From: Plazaster borealis | Taxonomy: Eukaryota; Echinodermata; Asteroidea; Forcipulatida; Labidiasteridae | DNA: 64,000 nucleotides | Direction: 5' to 3' | Assembly (NCBI GenBank): GCA_021014325.1 | Contig: CM037459.1 | Span: 19,246,501-19,310,500 of the forward strand | Shown here: positions 19,301 through 29,960 of the stretch, one piece after another | Numbering within the stretch: position 1 is the stretch's first letter | How the letters are laid out: each line of letters begins with the position of its first letter | Notes under the pieces: generated by a model | Databases searched by the model: none | The model's input: the letters and a program-made list of their open reading frames with translations, nothing else | Told to the model about the DNA's origin: nothing | Translations under genes and position numbers: made by a program

Positions 19301-22300
19301 GAACTATCTTGCTTAATTCTACTACCGCGGAGTAGATTGTTCGGGTGTTCGGGAGACTTCTCAGTTCTGAAAAGAACTGTCCTGTTTATTAACTATTACC
19401 TGGGCGGAAGGTATAGAAAAAGGCTGGGACTACTACTTTAGCTTATAGGATCGTAATTAACTGTACTACCGCAGAGTCAGTTCTTGGATTGGTCTCAACG
19501 TTTCGACTAGCTTGCTCTAGTCATCGTCAGGAGACCGACGATACCTGGCAAGTAGATACACACATGGTGTTACCGCAAAGCAAATAGAACTGAAACATTT
19601 ATTCAAATACATATTTAAACAATATTACTCAGGGTTCGAATTTGGGGGGAAAACTCACAAGACCGCAGGGCTTGTAGTTCAAAATAACCTGGACCAGAAT
19701 TTTGGTTACAAGACCAGAATTGAAATAAGAAAAATGCCTGTGACACAGTTTAACAATTGAACTGTTTGAATTTGAAAAAAGCACTATTAAGAGAAGATTT
19801 ATCTAACTTTGAATTATGGGTAAGTATTCTTCAATAATCAACTTATCAAACTGAAAGTCAACATTTGAACACGAACATGAGACCACCGGAATTGTCTGGT
19901 CATGAGTTTACTGGTCCGATGATAAAATCACTGGCCTCGGGCCTGCGGTCCAGTTTAAAATTCGAGCCATGTATTGTTACTGCTTGAAATATAGGCTACG
20001 TTACATCACATACATGTCCATGTACTTTCAAACAAATTTAAAAAGCTTCCTTATGTTAACTGCCGTTGTACCATGGCAAATTATTATTATATTGGTTGAA
20101 TGAAAAAAGTGCACTTGTAGCCAAGGGCTTAATTGAGACAATGTATAATATGCATTAAAATAGAAATGAGCAAATTAATACTTAATTTAACGTGCAGTGA
20201 CAAAATTAAAATTACTGACATCAAGCACAGTACAAAATAAAATTCTTAAACCAATTAAAATAAGACGCAGAGTGGCTACTTGTTATAAAATTTTGACAAA
20301 ATAAGGAATAGCTATTTTTCAAATGATTATAGGTCTGTTGTGTTGATATTGCACATTGGTAGTTCCTGGTTGTGGCATGGAGGAAGGAAAATTCCACATG
20401 GTTGTGGTAACCAGGGCCCAATTTCATAGAGCTGCTAAGCACAAAAATTTGCTTAGCATGAAATTTCTTCCGTGATAAAAACAGGATTACCAACCAAATT
20501 TCCATGTGATTTTCAGGATAAGCAAACAACAGCTGAATACCAGTAACAAGCAATATGCAACACATGGAAATTTGGTTGGTAATCGTATTTTTATCAAGGA
20601 AGAAATTTCATGCTAAGCAAATTTTTGTGCTTAGCAGCTCTATGAAATTGGGCCCAGGGCCCAATTTCATCGAGCTGCTTAAGCAGAAAATATTGATTAA
20701 CAATTGTCTGCTAAGCAGAAATGAGCAGGATACCAGTCACAAATTCTTCATGTGACATACATGTAGTTTTTGTGCTTAAGCAGCTCTATGAAATTGGGCC
20801 CCGTTCCTAAATGAATGAGAGTTTTTAAGTGATGTGACAACATTTCAGCATAAATTCCTTCTCCGAATTTTGTATCCACTAAATTACATTTAATAAGAGA
20901 TGCTTATTAGTCAAGGTCCCCAAAGCCCAATATAATGTTAAGGGCACATTTTTGAATTGATTCCAGTTTATCGTGTTGAACTTTAGGTTAACACTGCACA
21001 CCAAGCGCCCTGTGTAGCATATTTTGTAAGTGGCTGAATGTAACCTTTGTACTGTTAAACAAGTCATAAAGGGCAAACTATTTTGTTTTTCTTCAAAAAC
21101 TTTAAGCATGAATATTTAACTTTAAGCCTTACTGTAGCTTTTGCTGTCAGAGCTAATAAAAATGCCACGGATTTGAACACAATGAACTTCCTGAATATCA
21201 GTACCCAGAATCTGAAAGGGCTGCCATTCAGAAATATTTGTAATAAAAGACACATTCATATTAGCAAATGTAGTTGGTTTAATTTAAATATCATTTTGTA
21301 AAGCCCAGTCACCAAATTTATGTAAAGCAGACTGAATATGTCCTTTGTTTATTATTAGAATGATTTTCTACAATGGTCATATCGTCCATAGATTTTAGAC
21401 AAAGAACATTATTATTAGTAACCATAGTAACTTGTCATCAGCAGTGCACTAGACTGTATCCTCAATTATTTGCTTGCACTTTAAAATTACTGTACCAACA
21501 GCTCAGGCATAAATGATAATACACTGTACATGTATGTACATGTAGGCAATGAATGTGCCTTACAATAGCAGGGAGATTAGAGGTGATGGCAATGAAACAA
21601 CACGACATGAAACGACATGCATCGGTTGGCAAGGACTACTCTCCTTAAATGAGGCATAACACATGAATGGACCATTCAGTTCCACAAGAAACAACGATCA
21701 AACAAGCATTAAATGTTGCTTGATAGATAGTACAATAGAAAATGGAACTTCATTTCATTTATTTCATTTATTAATTCTGGTTGTGAAGCCAAGGACTCTC
21801 AGAAAAGCGAACTTAATCACTATACTAGCCCAGAACCCAATTGAGAGTTCAAGACAAAGAAGGAAAATTCAGTTTAAGATGTGGGAGAAAAACCCCAGAG
21901 AAATACTCCAGGGAAAACCCACGCAGTCAGGTAGGGACTGAAAACCCAGTCCACAAAGTGCCTCCGGTGGAATTCGAACCGGGGTCCTAATGTGGAAGGC
22001 GAGGAAAGATACCACTAAACCAACCCAACTGCCCAACTTGCAATATTAATTTGAAATGCAGTTTGAACTTAAAGGGTCTGTATACATGTACGTTTGGTAA
22101 TTACTCATAAAACTAATGGCAATAAAAAGTTACTTGGTAAGAAGTACAGCAGCTTCTGATAGTATAAAGCATTTTGAGAAACATTTCACTTTGAAGTATC
22201 ATGGTTATGGAAAAAGATATCAGTTTTGATCCAACAAATATTGAATATGAGATTGTTCTGGTGGAAACGTTTTTCAGATTTTGTATTCCAATTGCAGAAT

Positions 22301-25300
22301 ATTCTTCCTGCGTGGACATAACCGCTCAAACGCTTCCACCTTTTGAAATGAAATTTTCACAGCTTAGTTTTTATGGTGTAAATCTACAACTATAGGATTG
22401 AAATAAAAAGTGGGTTCCAATAACCAAACGTATACACTCCCTTTAAACGGAAGGTATACGTTTGGTAATCACTCTTAAAATGAATGGCAGTAAAAACTTA
22501 CCAGTACTTGGTTAGAAGTACAGCAGTTTTTGATAGTATAAATCATTTTTTAGAATCATTTCACTTCAAAGTATAGTTTGGTTATGGAAAAGATATAAGT
22601 TTTTATCCAACAAAATTTGAATCTGAGAATGTTAATGTCAGTAACATTTCTCAGATTGTGTATTCCAATTACGGATTATTCCTCCTGCATGGACATAACC
22701 GCTCCGGATTTTTGGCGATATCTCAAAAACGCTACCACCTTTTGAAATGAAATTTTCACAGGTCAGTTTTAGGGTATAGGCCTATATCTACAACTATATA
22801 GGATTGAAACAAACAGTGGGTTCCAATAACCAAACGTAAAGGTTAGTTTAATTGTAAATCTACATTTACATAGGATTAAAACAATTGAACGGTTCCAAAA
22901 TGCCTACAGAGTTTAACAATTGAACTGTTTGTTTGAATTGAAAAAAGCACTAAGAGAAGATTTATGTCATTTGCATTATGGGTAAGTATTCTTCAATAAT
23001 CAACAGCTAAATACATTTATCAGGTGTCAGGACACTTCGTACCTTTGCCACTTCGTACCCTGGACACTTCGTACCTTTTGCAAGGTACGAAGTGACTTTG
23101 GACACTTCGTACCTTGGACACTTCGTACCTTCTTACAAGACACTTCGTACCTTCTCACAAGACACTTCGTACCACTTCTGCATCGTTTCTGGATTTAAAA
23201 ACGAATCAAACCCAAATGGTGATTTATTTAATTACTTGTTTACTGATAGTGATGAGTATGAAATAAAAACGAATCAGACCCAAATGATAATTTATTGAAT
23301 TACTTGTTGACTGATAGTGAATGTGTGATGAGTGTGAAATAAAAACGAATCAAACCCAAATGGCGATTTATTTAATTACTTGTTGACTGATAGTGATGAG
23401 TAAAATGCATTACTTAAAAAAAAACCACCACTTATTTTTAGATCAATTTTATAAAAAACAATTTCTAAAACAATCAGTGAAATGAAACATTTAAAAATCA
23501 TTTAAAAGTTAAAGCTGGAAAGTATTCAATATCATACGTGCCGAGATAATGAGAACATAAAAACAAAAATATATAGGGTTAACAAAATACGGACAAAATA
23601 AAGGTATTTTAAAGATATTTTTATACAATAAAAAATAATAACATTTCACATTAAAAAGGACATTCACATAATTAAACAAAATGAAAATTCATTAAGTATT
23701 ATTTTGTATCTCAACGAACATTATCTTATTAAGGAAATACCCATTTTACTGAAGGTACGAAGTGACTCGGCTGAAGGTACGAAGTGACTCAGCTGATGGT
23801 CACTTCGTACCCCGCCCACGGTACGAAGTGACCAATTTGGTTACGGTACGAAGTGTCCCGAAGGTACGAAGTGTCCAGGGTACGAAGTGGCAAAGGTACG
23901 AAGTGTCCGACATCCATTTATCAGACTTAAAAATCAATGTTTGAACACAAACGGAAGACTGCCGGACTTGTCCCATCATGAGTTTACAGGCTCGATGCTA
24001 AAATCACTGGCCTCTGGCCTGCAGTCCAGTGTAAAAAATTCGAGCCCCGCACCCCCTCTAGGACATGTGGCATGGTCCAGCTTATCAATGGCATATGAGC
24101 TGACCAGTGTGTACGAAGTGGTTAAGGAATTATCAAAATATGTCATTATTGTGCAGACAACGTACCTGGCTCTTTACAGGGTTTAACCCTCTTACACTAG
24201 AACCACATACTACATGTACCACAAAGTACCATCTTCTTGGCTTGCATTGGGTGCATGGGTTTCTTGTGCAGTGTTCATGGCTTGTGTAATGTGGACTTGG
24301 TCTCCAGTCTCATGTGAAACGGCAAGGGCAGGAGAGTGTACCTATAATATACATGTAGTTTCCCTTTTACTATCTGTATACAGTACTCTCCTGCCCAACT
24401 AGCCCTTGCCACAAAATTCCATGATGTCCACAGTACAGAAGCCATGGTGTTTCCCGATAATGCCAACTGTATAACAAACTGAAGAAACCCATGCAGCCAA
24501 TGGAAGGCACATGTAGTATTTTGTGGCAGTATTGACCAGTGTGTACTGAGGGTTTAACCCTTACAGTCCCAAATCCTTCATTATCCCATTGCCAAAGTGA
24601 GGGAGCCAGAAGGACTGGGGCCAGTAGGACCAAACAACAATTTCTTATCACAGGGTCAGGCATACCAATCCAAGTCCAAACAATTTGGTGTGGAGTGACA
24701 AAGGAGAAGAGGATATTGAAGGGTTTAGGCCACACTCTAGCAAAACTGCCTAGTCTGAAAGTTAATGTACATGTAGTAGAAGCTGGAAAATGTTCAATTC
24801 CTGGCACTGACGCACATGGAAAGAATTAGAGCATATCTTCATTAAAGATATGATTCACCCTTGATGCTTATAAAAACAAATTAGGCGTTAACAATTTAAG
24901 TTAACATTTGGTAATAAATTCAGGACCTGAAAATGTTTGCAATCAGAAATTTACTGTCACTTCTGAGAAAATCTTTTTCTATGAATCCTGTCTAAATTCC
25001 CTGGAGCACAATGATACTTGAATTCAATTTCACACCCTGTGATAAATTTGAAAACTGCAAAATGGTTGAGAGAATGAATGTACTTGAATTGCAAACATCA
25101 ATAATGTAACAACCCTTTAAAGATTTATACAAGGAACTAAAGGAAGGGGAAGTGCCTTGTAATAAAACTCAGCTTGTGTCACCAATGTGAGACATTAATT
25201 AAGGGCTGTTGTTGTATTGCATTCCAACAAAGAAATCTATTTAAAAAGAGAGTAATTTCATTTGCTTGTGGGTTTTAAATTGATCAGGCGTCATTTACAC

Positions 25301-28300
25301 TGTAGGGTAGAAAATCGATAACAAAAGAATTATACAGTATATTATAATGTAAATGCCTTCAGTAGGAAACATCTCCACTTCTATTCTGATTTGCTGACAT
25401 GAAAGGGCAAACAAGCACATGAGTGGCAAACAATCCCTGATAACAAAATATTATAAATATATTTTCAGCAGTTTGATGAAACTTTTGAAGGGAGGTTGTT
25501 TAGTGTTTTTAAATTGAAAATTAGCTAGAGGATGTGAACAATGTGCTCTTCCAAAAACCAATTAGCCAATTTTGAGATAGGGTGGACAAAATGCTTTGTC
25601 TGTGTCTATACCCAAACCAAACAGTGCACTCCTATAATGTCCACCATATCTCAAAAAGGCTGAAGTGAGGTTTGGACTTTGGAAGAGCACGTTATTCATA
25701 TCCCTTAGCTTATCTTCAATTTAAACACACCAAACAACTGACCAACTGACCTGCATTATAAATTTCATCAAGCTCGTACCAAAGGTCCCAAGCTATGGAA
25801 CACTTTTAATACAAATATCCTTATTCAAATTTAAATTTAAATTTAAAACTTAATTAATTGGCAAATATTTACAAGCAGGTTAAATCTCTTTTTTTTAAAT
25901 CTCAGGTTTACTCTATATCTAGCTATACTAACGCCTGAAGCTAGCGCATCAAGCGTTACACACGAATTGTGGCCAATACGCAAAATAAATATTTATTTTA
26001 TTTTATTACTGTTTTTACTATCAGATCAAATTCACAAATATCGTAAAAGAAATTTAGATAAAACCATTTAGAATGACCCCGAATGATTGAACAGTAGTGC
26101 TGTTAAAACCAAAGATAAACACTCAGTAAAAAACACTCTGAGGACCTCATTTCAATTCAGCGTGCTTAGACCAAACTTCAAGAGTCCAGAATGCCCACAG
26201 TTTTGAAAAATCCCTGGGAGAATCATCGTTGTCGCTCAAAACAAAGTCCCCCCCAGCAAGCTCGCCCCAATCATAAAAAATTTCGCCCTCTCACAAAGAC
26301 GACATTCTCTTTTTATTTTCATCATTCTGTGCAGACCACACTGGCATTTGGCAAGCAATGTTGGAAGACTCCTGTATGTAGTAGTACTGACTTCAAACTC
26401 TTAGTTTTTTGAGATCTCAGAAATCGTGATGTTGTCCTTATAATTATAAACTTATACTATATTGGCCAGAGAGTGGTTAGATGATCAGTGATTTTAGATA
26501 AGAAGTCTTTGGGTCCTGACAATGTACCCAGTGGTACACCACAATTGGGATATGAAAAAGCTTTGACATCACACGACCCATTAAATTCTGTCCATTAAGA
26601 AAACAGCTATCCTGCGTACAAGGTGACGATCTATAATGATATTGATTTTTGGAAGAGCTACACGGAGCGTAGCTTGGCAAATTTTGTTTAATTTTTCCCC
26701 CAATAATTTAAATGAACTTAATTGGGTACATTTAAAATATTGGTTAAAAAAAAAGGTTAAACAATTAAGAGGTTAAACAATTAAGAGGTCAAATTTTAGT
26801 ATATTGTGGAACTTCGTAACCCTCTGGTCTACGACCCTCAGCTAGTGCATGGCTTAAAATACAGTTTCTCAACTACACAGACTTGAGGATGTGATGATTG
26901 TGGTCAAATGCCTTTCTTAATCTAGCAACAAAATTTGTACTAAGCTGCTAGTTTTGTCAGTAGCCTTACAAATGCAAATGATGGACCATTTCCACTAGTC
27001 ACGTTGCAATAATCGTAACCCTCAATCCTCCTGATCAGGAGGTCTGTCGACGGGGTTCAACTATGCCAGCCAGTCCCAGAGATGCAGCCAAATTGGTTAC
27101 AGTCCATTTTGTTCTTGATCTTGCCAGACACCCAGTCAAAAACAATGGATTAAAACAATTTAGACAGCGATGGGTGGTGACACACTGTCAATCAAATAGG
27201 TCTAAAATAAAAATGTACTTATAAACAAGCTAAATGATCTAATTAGTTAATTGAAATCTACAAGATTTGTCAATAGCAAGCTCTACAAAGAACCACACAA
27301 ATACCATTCTCTGTATAGTGTCTTTGTAACCATGGGCCCATCTCAGAAAATATTGCTAAAAAAGGTTTCTGCTTCACAAAATTTGCATGATACCAGTCAC
27401 AGGTTGTACTTCAATTAACAGGGCTCGAATTTGGCGTAAAATTCCACAAGACCGCAGGGCTTGTAGCTCAAAATGTTGACTGGACCAGAATTTATTTCAC
27501 AAGACCACAATCTTCATAAGAAAGAGCTTTTTACAGAGTTTTTAACATGTAATTTTTTTTTGATTGAACAAGCACTAAAAGAGAAGATTATCTCATTTGT
27601 GTTATGCATGGGTTAGTATAGTTTGATACTCAACGGAATTGTATTACCAGACTCAACAAAGTCAACATTTGAACATCATTTCTTTCTGTTAAAGATATTA
27701 CACAGTGTGGTATTTATTATTCAATTGAAAAACACAAGACTGCGGGACTTGTCAGGTCATGAGTTTACTGGCCCGGGGATAAAATCACTGGCCTGAGGCC
27801 TGCGGTCCAGTGTAAAATTCGAACCCTGAATAATATATATATATTATGGTTTGTAAATAGTATAGATTAGTATAAATACCATCAATAACAACTTTATTTA
27901 CAATACATGATGTGATTTCACCCAGGGACTTGGCTAAAATTATTGTCAGTGTAACTATTACTTACTGTATGTTGTTCCTAGCATAGCCCCACATTAGAAT
28001 GTTTGCCACATCAGTGTGGTAGTAGTAGCATGCAGTCCTTCCTCCATGGTAGTAGTACTAGCAATTAAACTATTATAATGGTTTGTACAGATAAATACAC
28101 ATGGTATACCAACAATAACAACTTTATTTACAATATGGTGTGATTTCACCCTGGGCCATCATGGCCTTGGCTATAATTATTGTCGTATTACTATAGTATT
28201 AGTTACTGTATTAGTTACTGTATGTTGTTCCTAGCATAGCCCCACAATTATACACAATTATTAGTATGTTTCCTCCATGGTTTGCCACACCACCAGTGTG

Positions 28301-28569
28301 GCTAACAGTAGCAATAGCAATAGCATGGAGTTTATTAAGTAGGGCATGCAAGGATCGTACAATGTGTGACTTTTCACTCACCTGTAAAGACTGGGAATAA
28401 GTGGGACAGTTTGTGAGAGTCGTAGTTTTCTAAGCGGCCCCCACTTCTCTGGAAACTCATGATTCAGAGGGACCCTCCAGCCAAACTCTGGCACGCCGTT
28501 CACCTTTCCCAAATCCTTAATAAATTCACCGGGAATGTCATTGGTGCTGCTTCTTACACTTGCCATCAT
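16282..28569 (-). CDS. GBA2: Non-lysosomal glucosylceramidase (GBA2), three 5' exons, 3' part missing
   Basis: Three - strand exons join in frame: 28382-28569, 16627-16712 and 16282-16397. GBA2 (glycoside hydrolase family 116) cleaves glucosylceramide to glucose and ceramide on cytosol-facing membranes. The visible part is the N-terminal region of about 129 residues: [17 protein letters not shown], then [10 protein letters not shown], then the family signature [20 protein letters not shown] and WSLNPG. These blocks and their order match animal GBA2. The start is the first of two adjacent ATGs (28569), which sits a short way before the conserved PEFGW block. Intron 1 is about 11.7 kb and full of repeats. 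The catalytic domain (acidic residues in the C-terminal half) is not in the window. It should lie past 16281 toward or within the gap. Confidence 0.92.
16627..16712 (-). CDS. GBA2: GBA2 exon 2
   Basis: The acceptor is TCTCTGTAG and the donor is TACG|GTAGGT. Phases match both neighbours. It encodes [20 protein letters not shown] and [12 protein letters not shown] is conserved in the family. Confidence 0.9.
16915..17040. mobile_element. MITE, GGGTCGATTTCAC family, in GBA2 intron 1
   Basis: GGGGACGATTTCACAAAATC at the left and CTTTGTGAAATCAACCCTGG at the right are partners. AATTGCTAAGCAAAGTGTGA is shared with 7412-7556. Confidence 0.8.
17284..17628. mobile_element. MITE, TGTACACTTTTGGTAA family, reverse copy
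   Basis: GGCCCTGTACACTATTGGTA at the left and ACCAAAAGTGTACAATACCT at the right. The internal text is the reverse complement of 4339-4692. Confidence 0.85.
17768..17905. mobile_element. MITE with TAGGCCGTATCC ends
   Basis: TTAGGCCGTATCCAAATTGG and its partner AATTCGGACATGGCCTAACA enclose a second inverted pair, GCTACGG/CCGTAGC. Unit of about 138 bp without an open frame. Confidence 0.7.
18302..18574. mobile_element. Large palindrome of two inverted repeat-element ends
   Basis: Arms of about 118 bp (18302-18420 and 18460-18574) are near-perfect inverted partners around a spacer of about 40 bp. Each arm runs TAAGAAGTAAC...AGTAAACTTGCA, CCATGTGTAAAATCTC and GTGTTGGCTCTGAAAAGAGC to GTTTCGAACAGTATAC. 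The spacer holds CTGAAGA and the right arm GAAACGTCGAGACC, the same arrangement as the hammerhead-like motif at 2154. Confidence 0.85.
19205..19580 (-). mobile_element. Penelope-like (?) terminal fragment, copy 2
   Basis: Reverse-orientation relative of 2120-2600. On the - strand it reads CTGACGATGACTAGAGCAAG, then CTAGTCGAAACGTTGAGACC (19530 to about 19492), then CTGCGGTAGTAC, CCGCCCAGGTAATAG and ACACATGGTGTTACCGCAAA. The open frame at 19220-19441 is inside the repeat. No reverse transcriptase is nearby. Confidence 0.5.
19629..19974. mobile_element. MITE, CAGGGTTCGAATTT family, copy 1
   Basis: Left end CAGGGTTCGAATTTGGGG and right end GGTCCAGTTTAAAATTCGAG. Shared inner text is CACAAGACCGCAGGGCTTGT and ATGAGTTTACTGG. 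Related copies are at 22880-24045 and 27419-27832. CAGGG ends suggest hAT, but I found no clean 8-bp duplication. Confidence 0.7.
20414..20655. mobile_element. MITE, GGGCCCAATTTCATAGAG family (first of a pair)
   Basis: GGGCCCAATTTCATAGAGCT at the left and AGCTCTATGAAATTGGGCCC at the right. The arms extend through GCTAAGCACAAAAATTTGC to CATGGAAATTTGGTTGG, making most of the 242-bp unit a hairpin. Confidence 0.9.
20657..20802. mobile_element. MITE, GGGCCCAATTTCATAGAG family (second of a pair)
   Basis: GGGCCCAATTTCATCGAGCT to CAGCTCTATGAAATTGGGCC, with GCTTAAGCAG next to both ends. It is separated from the previous copy by a single base. Confidence 0.9.
20803..21740. other. No supported gene (GBA2 intron 1)
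   Basis: AT-rich intron sequence. Overlapping short open frames on both strands (20879-21301) show no domain. Confidence 0.4.
21745..22035 (-). mobile_element. tRNA-derived SINE
   Basis: On the - strand the head has an A box (TGGTTTAGTGG, near 22020) and a B box (GGTTCGAATTCC, near 21975). The body then carries CAGTCCCTACCTGACTGC and GTTTTTCTCCCACATCTTAA, and the 3' tail is a short AATAAATGAAATAAATGAAA repeat (about 21750-21775). Head, body and tail repeat identify a SINE. Confidence 0.8.
22069..22444. mobile_element. MITE, AAAGGGTCTGTATACGTTTGGTAA family
   Basis: TTAAAGGGTCTGTATACATG at the left and CCAAACGTATACACTCCCTT at the right. Internal text GGCAATAAAAAGTTACTTGG matches 9158-9555. 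Confidence 0.85.
22443..22840. mobile_element. MITE of the same family, directly adjacent copy
   Basis: AAACGGAAGGTATACGTTTG at the left and CCAATAACCAAACGTAAAGG at the right. It abuts the preceding copy in the same orientation and shares TCTCAGATTGTGTATTCCAA. Confidence 0.8.
22880..24045. mobile_element. MITE, CAGGGTTCGAATTT family, copy 2, interrupted
   Basis: The outer parts match 19770-19974: AATTGAACTGTTTG, GGGTAAGTATTCTTCAATAA, then after the insertion TTTGAACAC, ATGAGTTTAC, AAATCACTGGCCT and ATTCGAGCC. The 891-bp element at 23024-23914 splits it. Confidence 0.7.
23024..23914. mobile_element. Transposon with terminal arrays of GGTACGAAGTG; 10-bp target duplication
   Basis: The element is flanked by an exact direct repeat, CATTTATCAG (23014-23023 and 23915-23924). 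Its ends, GTGTCAGGACACTTCGTACC and the reverse complement of GGTACGAAGTGTCCGACATC, are 20-bp inverted partners. Inward from each end the same motif (G)GACACTTCGTACC recurs about seven times on the left (to 23175) and about eight times on the right (from 23754). The middle is AT-rich with three repeats of AAACGAATCAAACCCAAATG-type sequence and no transposase. Superfamily unknown. Confidence 0.9.
24046..25540. other. No supported gene (GBA2 intron 1)
   Basis: Several overlapping open frames on both strands (24107-24829) have no recognisable domain. GACCAGTGTGTAC followed by GGTTTAACCCT occurs near 24097-24185 and 24535-24560, suggesting an unassigned repeat. Confidence 0.4.
25545..25700. mobile_element. 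MITE with GTGCTCTTCCAAA ends
   Basis: GTGCTCTTCCAAAAACC (about 25541) and GGACTTTGGAAGAGCAC (about 25673) are partners. The arms continue through TTTTGAGATAGGGTGGAC and GTCCACCATATCTCAAAA. Confidence 0.8.
25960..26215. repeat. Dispersed repeat, copy 2 of 3
   Basis: Resembles 1590-1870 in order: GATACGCAAA-like, AAAACCAAAGATAAACAC, TTTCAATTCAGCGTGCTTAG, CCAGAATGCCCACAGTTTTG. Family unknown. Confidence 0.6.
26216..27418. other. No supported gene (GBA2 intron 1)
   Basis: Mixed AT-rich intron sequence. Short frames at 26191-26412 and 26477-26680 lack any domain. Confidence 0.4.
27419..27832. mobile_element. MITE, CAGGGTTCGAATTT family, copy 3
   Basis: CAGGGCTCGAATTTGGCGTA at the left and AGTGTAAAATTCGAACCCTG at the right. 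Inner text CACAAGACCGCAGGGCTTGT is shared with 19629-19974. This is the most complete copy in the window. Confidence 0.8.
27845..28300. repeat. Tandem duplication of about 200-bp units
   Basis: Two diverged units share ATGGTTTGTA, AACAACTTTATTTACAATA, TGTGATTTCACCC, CTTGGCTA, ACTGTATGTTGTTCCTAGCA and TAGCCCCACA in order (27847-27995 and 28077-28245). It lies just inside GBA2 intron 1. Confidence 0.8.
28382..28569 (-). CDS. GBA2: GBA2 exon 1 (start codon)
   Basis: Starts at the first of two ATGs and encodes [20 protein letters not shown], then [20 protein letters not shown] and [20 protein letters not shown], ending in a split Arg codon at CAG|GTGAGT. PEFGW and HEF match the GBA2 N-terminus. 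The frame stays open upstream to 28677 but that part looks like 5' leader. Confidence 0.85.
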
Positions 28570-28720
28570 GAACAAAGACGAACACCGCGCGCTCTGCTGG
28601 TTCGCCGGCCGGCTCTTCCTGTGAGTGGCAGTGTGTATGGAAGGACGGTCTAAAAACCACGGCGCAACAGTACACAAAAACTACACAGAAATGGATCCCT
28701 ATTTACACTTATCGGATAAA
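28570..28720 (-). promoter_or_regulatory. Likely GBA2 5' leader/promoter region
   Basis: GC-rich compared with its surroundings (CGCGCGCTCTGCTGG, GCCGGCCGG) and directly upstream of the GBA2 start. No TATA box is evident. This is inferred from position and base composition only. Confidence 0.35.
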
Positions 28721-29670
28721 TAATGAGATTGTCTGCAGAAAATGCAGTTCAATCACTGGCCATTGTCTTGTCCACATTAGCACGCATTTACCAGGTTGTT
28801 ATAAATAATATGCAAATCCGAAATGCATTTGCTGCTGATTGCCCGCACTTTATACAAAAAATGGACGACGTGGAGTGTGACAATGTGGTTAACGGGAGCA
28901 TTCGTGGTTAATGATGTGTACGAGTTTTGTTTATATAGTGTACGCCTAACGAACCAGTGTATTGAACCCTGCCCCTCTCAGTATATTTAATCATCATAAT
29001 TTGTGGAGGTTGCCACGCTATCCATCAGCTGTTCAGTGTCTATTTTTAGCATCTGCTGCGGACAACAACGTGATGACGTATTGTACGCAAGGCGTTCTCA
29101 GAATGACGCAATAAAAATTAACGTCAGCGTTGCACTCTTTGCACAATCGGTGATGTACAATGTCACGGGGGACTCGAGGGGAAGGATGGGGGGGGGGAGG
29201 GGAAGTTCCTATATATTTTAGGGGGCTATTCGTAAGTGCGTTTTTTTCTTCTTCCGATCTCATTTGTTGAGGGGGCAAAGGGTGCAAGAAGAGGGAGGGG
29301 GTTGAGCGGGGGGGGGGAGGGGGTCTATCACCCGGTCGGTTACGCCACTAGCACTGACGGCCCATGGCGTTGGTCTTGTAACAAATGTGAATAAAGGTGA
29401 TACCTAAAAAACAATAAGCGGCGCCGTGACTGCATATTTAATTAGGTATTTTAATTATACATTTCAATTAGGGGGATGTGCGGTTTTCCGATCTCATTTG
29501 AGGGGGGCAAAGGGGGAGGGGGTTCTGAGCAGGGGTTCTGCCCCCCCCCCCCCGTTACGGGCCTACCAGCAGGCCAGGTGCATGTAAGGGCGAATAATGG
29601 ACAACCAAACACCTGGGAGAATGACCCATTGTGGGGAAAATGAGGAAAAGGCAGGCGGGCTGCTGAACAA
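28721..29670. other. Gene-free stretch with G-rich tracts
   Basis: Long G runs occur near 29189-29210, 29310-29325 and (as C) 29540-29555, with two similar TTCCGATCTCATTTG...GGGGGCAAAGGG pieces (29253 and 29487). These look like fragments of a repeat with G-rich ends. Open frames on both strands are by-products. Confidence 0.5.
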
Positions 29671-29674
29671 GTTT

Positions 29675-29935
29675 TGTTAGGTGTTCGGGCATATAGCCCG
29701 GAACACCTCTTATTTTTGTTCGGTTTTTTAGGTGTTCGGGCATTGAGCCCGAACAACTCTTTGTTATTGTTCGTTTTTTTTAGGTGTTCGGGCATTAAGC
29801 CCGAACAACTCTTTGTTATTGTTCGGTTTTTAGGTGTTCGGGCAACAGCCGAACACCTATTCATTTTGTTCCTTTTTTGTTTTTTTTTAGGTGTTCGGGC
29901 AACTGCCGAACACCTATTGTTTTTGTTCGGTTTTT
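29675..29935. repeat. Five tandem palindromes, GGTGTTCGGGCA...GCCCGAACA
   Basis: Five copies of about 50 bp each read TTAGGTGTTCGGGCA, a short variable middle, then (G)CCGAACA, ACTCTTTGTTATTGTTCGG or similar, and a T run. A single copy recurs at 36481-36530, directly after a Helitron-like end. GCCGAACACCTAGTG near each unit's 3' end is the inverted partner, so this looks like a multiplied subterminal repeat. Confidence 0.9.
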
Positions 29936-29960
29936 TTTTTAAATTTTTTTTTTAAAAAGT

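Noticed and set aside
23092..23944. CRISPR-like regular repeats
   Set aside because: The repeats are motif arrays at the two ends of a transposon, with irregular spacing and inverted between the ends. The DNA is eukaryotic.
29451..29955. Opposite-strand frames with repeats of ARTPKK or FLGVRA type
   Set aside because: They are translations of the tandem palindromes and neighbouring C/G runs.
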